Assembly: GCA_050618055.1 (NCBI GenBank)
Contig: JBNLVK010000050.1
Span: 1 to 10,736, forward strand
Length of the DNA stretch: 10,736 nt
From: CALDCK01 sp050618055
GTDB taxonomy: Bacteria > Myxococcota_A > UBA9160 > SMWR01
Reading direction: 5' to 3'
Shown: positions 1 to 5,970 of the stretch, one piece after another
Layout: the number at the start of each line of letters is the position of its first letter
How positions within the stretch are numbered: the stretch's first letter is position 1
Program-made: the position numbers and the translations under genes
Notes under the pieces: model-generated
Databases searched by the model: none
What the model was told of the DNA's origin: nothing
What the model saw: only the letters and a program-made list of their open reading frames with translations

Positions 1-2
1 CC

Positions 3-2489
3 GCCGCCGCCCCGGCGCCCAGCCGGCGCGCCCACGCCCTCGAGGTGTTCGTCCCCATCGACGGCGAGGACGAGCGCGAGGCCGTCACCGAGGCGATCAC
101 GCCGCTGCTCAACAGCCGGCTGCCCGCCGACCGGCTGACGCTGAACCTGATGCCGCCCTCGGGCCGGCTCTCCCACGAGAGCTTCGTCCACACCGACGGC
201 GGCATGGAGCGGGTGCGCGGCCTGCACGGACTGCACCCGGTGACGGCGCAGCGCATCGACCTCGACCGCCTGCGCAACTTCGAGGTCGAGCGGCTCGACG
301 CGCCCGACGACATCTACGGCTTCCACCTGCGCAGCAAGACGGTGGCGGGCGACGAACGGCTGATCGTGCTGGCCGACGTGCGCGGGCGCTCCCCCGACGA
401 GCAAGAGGGCCACGAGGCCAGCCTGCACGTCGCCGCCTTCGAGCGCGACTTCTTCGAGGCGACCCGCTGCCTGCGCGGACACCTCTCCACCCGCGACCCG
501 CGCCGCCGGCTCCAGTGGAACCGCATCATGCTGTTCGCGGCGCCGTCGATCTACCTGGAGCCGGCGCTGGTGGAGCGCCTGGCCCAGCGGCTGGCGCCCG
601 CCACCCGCCACCTGGGGCTCGAGAAGGTGGTGGTGCGGCTCAACGTCCTCGACCGCGACGAGCCCGAGGCGCCGGCGCGGCCCGTGGAGATCGTGATCGC
701 CGACCCCACCGGCAGCCGCATGGAGCTCTCCTGGCGCGGACCGCACCACGACCCGCTGGCGCCGGCCCAGCTCTACGAGCGCAAGATGGTCGAGGCGCGG
801 CGCCGGCGCCTCGTCTACCCCTACGAGATCGTGCGCATGCTGACCGGCGGCGGCGGCGAGGGCGTGGGCGGCGTGGAGCTTCCCGCCGGGCGCTTCGAGG
901 AGTTCGACCTGGCGCCGGGCGAGCCGGCGCCGCGGGCGGTGAGCGTCGCCGGACGCGACTTCGGCGCCAACGAGAGCGCCATCGTGTTCGGCATCATCGA
1001 CACGCCCACCGACGAGGTGCCCGACGGCATGCGCCGCGTGCTCGTGCTGTCCGACCCGACCGTCGGCATGGGATCGCTGGCCGGACCGGAGTGCGACCGC
1101 CTGGTGGCGGCCCTCGACCTGGCCGAGCGCCTGCGCCTCCCGGTGGAGTGGATCCCGGTCTCGTCGGGTGCGCGCATCGCCATGGACAGCGGCACCGAGA
1201 ACCTGGACGCGACGGCGCGGGTGGTGCGGCGCATCGTCACCTTCACCCAGGCCGGCGGGACCATCCACCTGATCGTGCACGGCGTGAACGTGGGCGCCCA
1301 GAGCTACTTCGACGCGCTGGCGACCATGCTCCAGCACACCCGCGGCGTGCTGATCATGACGCCCGGCGCCTCCATGGTGCTGACCGGCCGCGCGGCGCTG
1401 GACGCCTCGGGCTCGGTGTCGGCCGAGGACGAGGCGGCGATCGGCGGCTTCGAGCGCGTGATGGGGCCGAACGGCGAGGCCCAGTACTTCGCCCGCAACC
1501 TGGTGGAGGCCTACGGGATCCTCTACGCCCACTACCGCTACAGCTACGTGGTGCCCGGCGAGGGTGCGCCGCGGCGGCTGGCCACCCGTGACCCGGCGGA
1601 CCGCCGCGTGACCGACACGCCCACCGAGGCCGGAGAGGGGCACGACTTCGCGCGCATCGGCGAGATCTTCGACCGGGAGACCAACGCCGAGCGCAAGCGG
1701 CCCTTCTCCATGCGGGCGCTGATGGCCGCGGTGGTCGACAGCGACCACCCGCCGCTCGAGCGCTGGCACGACTGGCAGGGCGCCGAGACGGCCATCGTCT
1801 GGGATGCGTCGCTGGGCGGCCGGCCGGTGTCGATGATCGGCATCGAGAGCCGCAACCTGGGCCGCGGCGGCGAGCACCCGGCGGACGGGCCCGGGTCGTG
1901 GACCGGCGGCACGCTGTTCCCGCTCTCGTCCAAGAAGGTGGCCCGGGCGCTCAACGCCGCCAGCGGCAACCGCCCGGCGGTGATCCTGGCCAACCTGTCC
2001 GGCTTCGACGGCTCGCCCGAGTCGATGCGCAAGCTCCAGCTGGAGTACGGCGCCGAGATCGCGCGGGCGGTGGTGAACTTCTCGGGGCCACTGCTGTTCC
2101 TGGTGGTGTCCCGCTACCACGGTGGCGCCTACGTGGTGTTCTCGCGGGCGCTCAACCCCTCGCTGCGGGCCTCGGCCGTGGCCGGCTCGTTCGCGTCGGT
2201 GATCGGCGGCGGACCCGCCGCAGCGGTGGTCTTCACCCGCGAGGCGCGGGCGCGCGCGTCACGCGATCCGCGGGTGGTCGACCTGCGCCGGGCCGCCCAG
2301 GGCAGCCCGGAGGCGCGCGAGGCCTACGAGGCGGCCCGCCAGGACGTGCTGCTCGAGAAGCAGAGCGAGCTGGCCGCCGAGTTCGACGCGATCCACACGG
2401 TGGAGCGCGCCCGCGAGGTGGGCAGCCTGGAGAGCATCGTCGAGCCGGATGCGATCCGGCCCTACCTGGTCTCGCTGCTGGACGACTAG
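3..2489 (+). CDS. Fused acyl-CoA (acetyl/propionyl-CoA) carboxylase, C-terminal part: ACC-central plus carboxyltransferase domains (5'-partial)
   Basis: The frame is open to the left edge, so the true start lies outside the window; the GTG at 45 is only the first internal start codon. Counting from 45, residues ~1-270 resemble the central region of eukaryotic acetyl-CoA carboxylase (LHPVTAQRIDLDRLRNFEVE, a WNRIMLF segment, and QLYERKMVEARRRRLVYPYE before the transferase). Residues ~300-500 are the N-terminal crotonase-fold half of the carboxyltransferase, with SSGARIAM near 372 and an IGGFERVMGPNG segment. Residues ~550-760 are the C-terminal half, with ILANLSGFDGSPESM near 648 and SRYHGGAYVVFSRALNP near 688. 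The family fuses biotin carboxylase, biotin carrier and carboxyltransferase in one chain of about 1,800 residues, so those missing domains are expected to the left. It transfers CO2 from carboxybiotin to an acyl-CoA in the cytoplasm. Which acyl-CoA is used cannot be read from the sequence. It ends in TAG just before a shared terminator. Confidence 0.85.
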   Translation, partial: AAAPAPSRRAHALEVFVPIDGEDEREAVTEAITPLLNSRLPADRLTLNLMPPSGRLSHESFVHTDGGMERVRGLHGLHPVTAQRIDLDRLRNFEVERLDAPDDIYGFHLRSKTVAGDERLIVLADVRGRSPDEQEGHEASLHVAAFERDFFEATRCLRGHLSTRDPRRRLQWNRIMLFAAPSIYLEPALVERLAQRLAPATRHLGLEKVVVRLNVLDRDEPEAPARPVEIVIADPTGSRMELSWRGPHHDPLAPAQLYERKMVEARRRRLVYPYEIVRMLTGGGGEGVGGVELPAGRFEEFDLAPGEPAPRAVSVAGRDFGANESAIVFGIIDTPTDEVPDGMRRVLVLSDPTVGMGSLAGPECDRLVAALDLAERLRLPVEWIPVSSGARIAMDSGTENLDATARVVRRIVTFTQAGGTIHLIVHGVNVGAQSYFDALATMLQHTRGVLIMTPGASMVLTGRAALDASGSVSAEDEAAIGGFERVMGPNGEAQYFARNLVEAYGILYAHYRYSYVVPGEGAPRRLATRDPADRRVTDTPTEAGEGHDFARIGEIFDRETNAERKRPFSMRALMAAVVDSDHPPLERWHDWQGAETAIVWDASLGGRPVSMIGIESRNLGRGGEHPADGPGSWTGGTLFPLSSKKVARALNAASGNRPAVILANLSGFDGSPESMRKLQLEYGAEIARAVVNFSGPLLFLVVSRYHGGAYVVFSRALNPSLRASAVAGSFASVIGGGPAAAVVFTREARARASRDPRVVDLRRAAQGSPEAREAYEAARQDVLLEKQSELAAEFDAIHTVERAREVGSLESIVEPDAIRPYLVSLLDD

Positions 2490-2520
2490 GCGGCGGGGCG
2501 GCCGGCGCCGAAACGAAGAA

Positions 2521-2548
2521 CGCCCCGGGGTCCGAGGACCCCGGGGCG
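2521..2548. terminator. Strong hairpin terminator between convergent genes
   Basis: There is a perfect inverted repeat: arm 2521-2533 (cgccccggggtcc), two central bases, arm 2536-2548. It folds as a 12-bp GC-rich stem with a CGAG tetraloop. On the minus strand the hairpin is followed by TTCTTCGTTT, a classical intrinsic terminator tail for the PEP-CTERM transcript. On the plus strand only CCTTTC follows, so termination of the carboxylase transcript should be weaker. It lies 31 bases after the carboxylase stop and 27 bases after the PEP-CTERM stop. Confidence 0.88.
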
Positions 2549-2575
2549 CCTTTCAGACTCGATGAGCTTCCGTCG

Positions 2576-3238
2576 CTAGTTGCGGCGGCGACCCACCATG
2601 CCGAGCGCGAGCAGGCCGAGGCCCATCAGGCCAGCCGTGCCAGGCTCGGGCACGATCACCGTGGCGGACGCGCCCGGGAAGAACACGCCTCCCAGACCGT
2701 CGTTCACGCTATCCACGCCGGGCGCGTAGGACACGTTCACCGTCTCGGCGGTAGCACCCGCACCGACCGTGAACTCGATCGCACCCAGGAAGATCGTCGT
2801 GAAGGTCGACGGCGGCGTCAGGATCAGGTCGAACGCACCCGCCGTGCCAGCGCCGATCACGGGGTTGCCCACCGGGCCGGGAAGCACGAACGGCGGAACA
2901 GCCGCGCCACCATCGGTGCAGCCGAAGCCCGGAGAGGGCAAGCCGAACGAGTTCTCGGGAGACGGGCAGCCCACTGCGTTGGCGCCAGCCAGATCGCCCG
3001 CGCCCGTGCCGGTCCAGTCGAGGCCCAGCGACGCGAAGGACAGGTTGTTCACCGGATCCGTCACCGTGATCAGCAGCCGCAGCACGTCGCCAGCCGCGGC
3101 ATCAATCGTGCTACCGCCGGTCGTTCCCGAGCCCGTGGTGTTGGTCCACGTCAGGGAAACGGACGGCACCGCGCTCGCCGTACCCGCAACAGCGAGTGCG
3201 ACGAATGCCGTAGCAAGCGTTACAGCCAAAGTCCGCAT
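2576..3238 (-). CDS. PEP-CTERM sorting-domain protein with a cohesin-like beta-rich body
   Basis: A 220-residue secreted protein. Residues 1-23 form a Sec signal peptide ending TASA. Residues ~24-190 are rich in Thr, Gly and Val with little charge and have two Cys (91, 107) that could form a disulfide. The tail 196-220 is a textbook PEP-CTERM signal: VPEPG, a hydrophobic helix (LMGLGLLALGMV) and terminal RRRN. In this family the exosortase cleaves near PEP and the protein is moved to the envelope or matrix. The body has the pattern AAAGDVLRLLITVTDP, then LSFASLGLDW, then IFLGAIEFTV, which resembles cohesin-type beta-sandwich domains; that is an inference from pattern only. The ATG at 3238 is preferred over TTG at 3244 because GAGGAG lies nine bases upstream of it. 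It is probably co-transcribed with the upstream dockerin gene (84-base gap, no clear terminator). Confidence 0.9.
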   Translation of the reverse strand: MRTLAVTLATAFVALAVAGTASAVPSVSLTWTNTTGSGTTGGSTIDAAAGDVLRLLITVTDPVNNLSFASLGLDWTGTGAGDLAGANAVGCPSPENSFGLPSPGFGCTDGGAAVPPFVLPGPVGNPVIGAGTAGAFDLILTPPSTFTTIFLGAIEFTVGAGATAETVNVSYAPGVDSVNDGLGGVFFPGASATVIVPEPGTAGLMGLGLLALGMVGRRRN

Positions 3239-3247
3239 TTCCAAGTT

Positions 3248-3253
3248 CTCCTC
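3248..3253 (-). promoter_or_regulatory. Ribosome binding site of the PEP-CTERM gene
   Basis: GAGGAG on the minus strand, nine bases before ATG 3238. It fixes the start at this ATG rather than at the TTG two codons upstream. The dockerin gene carries the same hexamer at the same spacing. Confidence 0.8.
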
Positions 3254-3322
3254 AATTATCCCTAGGGTTCTTCGTAGGTGATCGATCCAACACGTTCGCT
3301 CTTGCGAGCTCGAAACCAGGGC

Positions 3323-3733
3323 CTACGGGCAGGTGATCGTGCCCGCGCAGCCCAGACCCGACGGCCCCGGAGGACCACCGAACTGGTTGACGAAGGGGCC
3401 GAAGTCGGGGCCACCCACGGTGCCGTCACCGTTCAGGTCGGCCGCGTTGAAGCAGGGACCACCGGTCGTGCCGAACGCCGCCACGAAGGGGCCGAAGTCC
3501 GGGCCACCCACGGTGCCGTCGTTGTTGAAGTCGGCATCGCAGGCGTTGCCGTATCCATCCATGTCCGTGTCGCACGCGTTCGGCGACGGGGAGGTGGCGT
3601 CCGCCGAGCAGATGTCCTGCGCGTCGATCGTTCCATCCGAATCCATGTCAGGCGCCGGTCCTGCCTGGGCCGACAGGGAGAACCCCGCGACCATCAGAAG
3701 CGCCATCATCGTTGCCAGTACACCGACCTTCAT
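3323..3733 (-). CDS. Secreted calcium-binding dockerin/thrombospondin-type-3-repeat protein
   Basis: A 136-residue protein. Residues 1-24 are a Sec signal peptide ending SAQA. Four Asp-rich calcium-type loops follow: DMDSDGTIDAQD (29-40) and DTDMDGYGNACD (55-66), thrombospondin type-3-like; then DFNNDGTVGGPD (68-79) and DLNGDGTVGGPD (99-110), each followed by FGPFV..FG, giving a duplicated dockerin-type helix-loop unit exactly 31 residues apart. Six Cys (42, 54, 65, 94, 129, 135) suggest disulfides in an extracytoplasmic protein. There is no catalytic domain and no PEP-CTERM tail, so it is a free-standing dockerin-like module. Dockerins bind cohesin domains; the next gene downstream has a cohesin-like body. 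The ATG at 3733 is chosen because GAGGAG lies nine bases before it and the signal peptide starts there; the in-frame ATGs upstream would add a non-signal leader. The partner is not shown by the sequence. Confidence 0.85.
   Translation of the reverse strand: MKVGVLATMMALLMVAGFSLSAQAGPAPDMDSDGTIDAQDICSADATSPSPNACDTDMDGYGNACDADFNNDGTVGGPDFGPFVAAFGTTGGPCFNAADLNGDGTVGGPDFGPFVNQFGGPPGPSGLGCAGTITCP
3391..3520. repeat. Duplicated 37-bp unit inside the dockerin gene
   Basis: Positions 3391-3427 and 3484-3520 are identical except for one base. The offset is 93 bp, or 31 codons, matching the two dockerin loops. The near-identity at DNA level, including third positions, implies recent duplication or gene conversion rather than only protein-level constraint. 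Confidence 0.85.
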
Positions 3734-4035
3734 TCTTGAATACTCCTCGGTAGTTCGGGTGGTTGGCATTAGGCCCAAAGTGTGAGCGTCTGTCCAGCTT
3801 GTGTTCCGGATTTCGGCGGAAGTCTATGGGAATGTGGTCTTCCCGACCCCGACGTGTCACCGAAACGATCGTTGGCTCGCATCCAGCCCGGTCTCGACCG
3901 CTTTTGCCCCGAGGGGCTCAGGCCGCGGAACCTCCGCATCGTGGCCTGAATGCATCCGAACCAAATCTCCTCAGAAGTCCTGTTCCTCTCACTGTTCGGA
4001 TCCTTCGATCCGCTTCGAGAGGGTCGTTCTCCTGG
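3734..4035 (-). other. Gene-free stretch: long, structured leader of the dockerin/PEP-CTERM transcript
   Basis: About 300 bases with no convincing gene and visibly lower GC than the flanks. If the sigma-54 promoter at 4047-4064 is used, this is a ~300-base 5' leader. It holds several inverted repeats: cggatc/gatccg with a four-base loop (3997-4012); a nested hairpin of tcaggcc/ggcctga enclosing gcgg/ccgc (3918-3949); gcccc/ggggc (3906-3917); the palindrome aacgatcgtt (3864-3873); gggaa/ttccc (3828-3844); and ttccg/cggaa (3804-3821). None is followed by a T-run on the minus strand. They could be mRNA folds that control stability or translation, or protein sites. I recognise no known riboswitch. 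Confidence 0.55.
3743..3748 (-). promoter_or_regulatory. Ribosome binding site of the dockerin gene
   Basis: GAGGAG on the minus strand, nine bases before ATG 3733; it decides this start over the in-frame ATGs further upstream. Confidence 0.8.
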
Positions 4036-4046
4036 GCCCGAGAAGG

Positions 4047-4064
4047 TGCAATCCATGTGCCGAA
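4047..4064 (-). promoter_or_regulatory. Sigma-54 (RpoN) -24/-12 promoter
   Basis: The minus strand reads TTCGGCACATGGATTGCA. The consensus is TGGCACG-N4-TTGC(A/T); here GGCAC and TTGCA are exact and the required GG-N10-GC spacing is met (GG at 4061-4060, GC at 4049-4048). Transcription would start near 4036 and run into the dockerin and PEP-CTERM genes. PEP-CTERM genes are known in other proteobacteria to be controlled by RpoN with the PrsK/PrsR two-component pair, which fits this location. Confidence 0.78.
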
Positions 4065-4091
4065 CCCCGCCCGCACCACAACTACCCGTTG

Positions 4092-4105
4092 GTAAAGGGC
4101 TTTAC
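4092..4105. repeat. Palindrome over the exosortase stop codon
   Basis: gtaaag-gg-ctttac is a perfect 6-bp inverted repeat that includes the TAA stop (4104-4102). It lies between the sigma-54 promoter and its upstream sites. It may be an additional protein-binding site or a short hairpin at the end of the exosortase mRNA; there is no T-tract to make it a terminator. Confidence 0.45.
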
Positions 4106-5784
4106 AGCCAGGAGCCCCCCGCCGGGCGGGGAAAACCGTTTCCCAGATCCGAGTATTTGGGAAAGTCGTTTCCGTCCCCCGCGGCAGATCCCCTTGGGGC
4201 ACCCATCTGCTTCAGGGGGGCCTCCAGAAGCGCCTCCCAGGCTCGCAGCCGCTCCTCCGCGAGCTCCACTCCGGCCTGGCTGGCCAGCACGGGCGTCGTG
4301 AGCCGGACCACCACCGGCACCTCGCTGCGGTGGAAGGGGCTCGTCTCGAGCCCCAGGAACGAGCGGACGGTCTCGGCCCAGAAGCCGCCGGTTCCCTGCC
4401 GCCAGTGGTGGATCAGCAGCCGCCGCGTCCCCCGCCGGACCTGCAGCACCTCCACGACGCGACCGTCGCGCCGTTCGCGACGCCGCTCCTCGACGATCCA
4501 GCCGGTGGTCGGCAGCCGCGTCTTCGGCGAGTGGAAGCTGCGGAAGCGCTGGCCCAGGCCGGCCACGCCGACGAACACGTTCACCTTCTGCCCGCGCAGC
4601 TCGTAGTCGCGGTTCAGGATGTGGGCGAAGCTGGCCAGCCCCAGGAACATGCGGTCCGGCGGCCGCTCGACGCCCTTCCAGCCCTCGAGCGCCAGCGGCA
4701 GCACGCTGCCGGGCGGGTCGGTGGGCGTGGGACGCCGCGACCAGGGCGTCACCGCCAGCGACAGCAGCACGAGACCCGCCACGAAGGCTCCGCTGACCCA
4801 CCAGGCCCGGCGCAGCGACGCCCGCCGGGGCTCGCCCTCGGCGCGCCGGTGCCGCGGCGGCGGACGCTGCGGCAGCAGCCGCTCGAGCCCGCCGTCGAGC
4901 GCGTAGAGCAGCAGCACGCCGCCGAGCAGCATGACGATGCCCTGGGCATTGTGGATGGCCACCACGTCGGAGTGGGGGTTGAAGATGAGCGTCAGCGCGC
5001 GGAAGCCGTTGATCACGAAGGCGACGGGCAGCGCGGCGGCGATCAGCAGGGCCGCGTGCAGTCCCCGGCGCCGGAACAGGTCGATCATCAGCACCGACAG
5101 CATCGCCAGCGTCTCGACGGTGCGCAGGCCGCTGCACGCCTCGATGATCTGGAACACCTGGTCGGAGCGCAGGATCTGGTCGCCCGACACCAGCGCGGGC
5201 TGGCCGATCAGGTAGAGCAGGAAGCCGGCGTACTCGGCGGTCCACAGCTGGAACCGCCACACCACCTCGTTCAGCAGCGGTGCGGGAATGGGCACGGCGA
5301 ACACCAGCAGCGCCGCCGGCACCAGCTCGATGCGCAGCGCCGGGCGCCCGCCGAAGGCGTGGGCCACGGCCAGGCCCTCGAAGAACAGGGCGATCGCCTG
5401 GAGGTCGTAGGAGGCGGTGCGCAGCGACCACAGGAAGACCGCCAGCCCGGCGACGCCCAGCGCCGCCGTCACGGCCGGGGGGCCCGCGTGGCCCAGCGTG
5501 CGCCGCAGCCGCGGCAGCCGCCGCCACAGCATCCAGCCCACGAAGCCCAGCACCAGCAGCGGCGAGGTGTCCGAGGGCTCGAAGAAGAAGGACTCGACCT
5601 CGGCCGAGAGCGGCACCTCGAGCGAGGTCCGCGGCGCCAGGGTGAGCAGCCCGCGGTGGGCGAAGGCGGCCCCGGCCGCGCAGACCGCCGCCCCGAGCCA
5701 GGGCAGCCAGCGCGCCGGCCCGCGGCCGGCCCGGGGCGAGCCGGCGTCCGGCTGCTGCGCGCTCTCGGTCTGGGCGTCGCTCAC
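4102..5784 (-). CDS. Exosortase fused to a C-terminal EpsI-type domain
   Basis: A 560-residue membrane protein. Residues ~25-345 are a multi-helix exosortase: IIEACSGLRTVETL carries the catalytic Cys217, INGFRALTLIFNP carries Arg262, and VAIHNAQGIVMLL carries His278, giving the family's Cys-Arg-His set. Residues ~350-500 match the EpsI domain (LPLALEGWKG, a VNVFVGV strand, HSPKTRLPTTGW, LLIHHWRQ). In EpsI proteins I know, the middle motif usually reads HSPEVCLP; here the Cys is absent. The exosortase cleaves PEP-CTERM tails in the inner membrane; EpsI is an accessory factor of exopolysaccharide and sorting loci. The GTG at 5784 is chosen because GAGG lies four bases upstream and it precedes a short polar segment before the first helix; the frame stays open far upstream but that is the antisense of the permease. 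The last ~30 residues (Gly/Pro/Asp-rich) overlap regulatory DNA. A substrate gene lies two genes downstream. Confidence 0.88.
   Translation of the reverse strand: MSDAQTESAQQPDAGSPRAGRGPARWLPWLGAAVCAAGAAFAHRGLLTLAPRTSLEVPLSAEVESFFFEPSDTSPLLVLGFVGWMLWRRLPRLRRTLGHAGPPAVTAALGVAGLAVFLWSLRTASYDLQAIALFFEGLAVAHAFGGRPALRIELVPAALLVFAVPIPAPLLNEVVWRFQLWTAEYAGFLLYLIGQPALVSGDQILRSDQVFQIIEACSGLRTVETLAMLSVLMIDLFRRRGLHAALLIAAALPVAFVINGFRALTLIFNPHSDVVAIHNAQGIVMLLGGVLLLYALDGGLERLLPQRPPPRHRRAEGEPRRASLRRAWWVSGAFVAGLVLLSLAVTPWSRRPTPTDPPGSVLPLALEGWKGVERPPDRMFLGLASFAHILNRDYELRGQKVNVFVGVAGLGQRFRSFHSPKTRLPTTGWIVEERRRERRDGRVVEVLQVRRGTRRLLIHHWRQGTGGFWAETVRSFLGLETSPFHRSEVPVVVRLTTPVLASQAGVELAEERLRAWEALLEAPLKQMGAPRGSAAGDGNDFPKYSDLGNGFPRPAGGSWL
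4129..4144. promoter_or_regulatory. Upstream activator palindrome 1 (promoter-proximal)
   Basis: GGGAAA-accg-TTTCCC, perfect 6-bp arms. Its centre lies about 75 bp upstream of the -24 element at 4061. It shares the pattern GGGAAA-N2-CG-TTTCC with the second site. The position is typical for the enhancer sites of sigma-54 activators. It overlaps exosortase codons 548-553. Confidence 0.65.
4159..4174. promoter_or_regulatory. Upstream activator palindrome 2 (promoter-distal)
   Basis: GGGAAA-gtcg-TTTCCg, 5 of 6 arm positions paired. It starts exactly 30 bp from site 1, about three helical turns, so both sites face the same side of the helix. Its centre is about 105 bp upstream of the -24 element. 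It overlaps exosortase codons 538-543. Confidence 0.65.
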
Positions 5785-5820
5785 GTGACCTCGCTTGGAC
5801 CCCGGCCAGGGGCCGGCGTT

Positions 5821-5845
5821 CCCTCCGATCCATCGGCTCGGAGGG
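5821..5845. repeat. Inverted repeat in the divergent intergenic region
   Basis: ccctccga (5821-5828) and tcggaggg (5838-5845) form a perfect 8-bp inverted repeat with a nine-base spacer. A second one, ccggcc/ggccgg (5802-5816), lies next to it. Both are 18-61 bases upstream of the exosortase start, so they may be an operator or a hairpin in its leader. Confidence 0.5.
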
Positions 5846-5877
5846 GCCGGAGCGTAGCCGCGCAACGGGGCCAACCC

Positions 5878-5883
5878 TAGACT
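5878..5883 (+). promoter_or_regulatory. Candidate -10 box of the permease gene
   Basis: TAGACT fits TANNNT. A start of transcription near 5890 would leave GGGAG (5896-5900) as ribosome binding site seven bases before a CTG at 5908. No convincing -35 is seen. The exosortase promoter on the other strand could not be resolved. Confidence 0.35.
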
Positions 5884-5932
5884 CGGGGCGCCCCCGGGAG
5901 ACGCCCGCTGCCCGATCCGACGCGCGAGACGC

Positions 5933-5959
5933 CCCAGGTCGCCCAGGTCGCCCAGGTCG
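5933..5959 (+). repeat. Triplicated 9-bp tandem repeat
   Basis: Three perfect copies of cccaggtcg. If translation starts upstream of 5971 they are in frame and encode a Gln-Val-Ala repeat in the permease N-terminus. Confidence 0.8.
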
Positions 5960-5970
5960 AGTACGGCGAG

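Noticed and set aside
515..1591. 358-residue plus-strand open frame inside the carboxylase
   Set aside because: Out-of-frame shadow with Arg/Ala/Gly-rich composition; the carboxylase frame has recognisable domains throughout.
3242..3244. TTG at 3244 as start of the PEP-CTERM gene
   Set aside because: It lies three bases from GAGGAG, too close, while ATG 3238 has nine-base spacing identical to the neighbouring gene.
2769..3281. Plus-strand open frame opposite the PEP-CTERM gene
   Set aside because: The minus strand has a signal peptide, a PEP-CTERM tail and a ribosome binding site; the plus frame has none.
3769..4056. 95-residue minus-strand open frame in the leader
   Set aside because: No recognisable domain, no ribosome binding site and mixed composition; it overlaps the hairpins and better fits untranslated leader.
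4117..4131. GC hairpin (ccccgc/gcgggg) near the exosortase stop as its terminator
   Set aside because: It lies inside the coding sequence, has only a three-base loop, and no T-tract follows on the minus strand.
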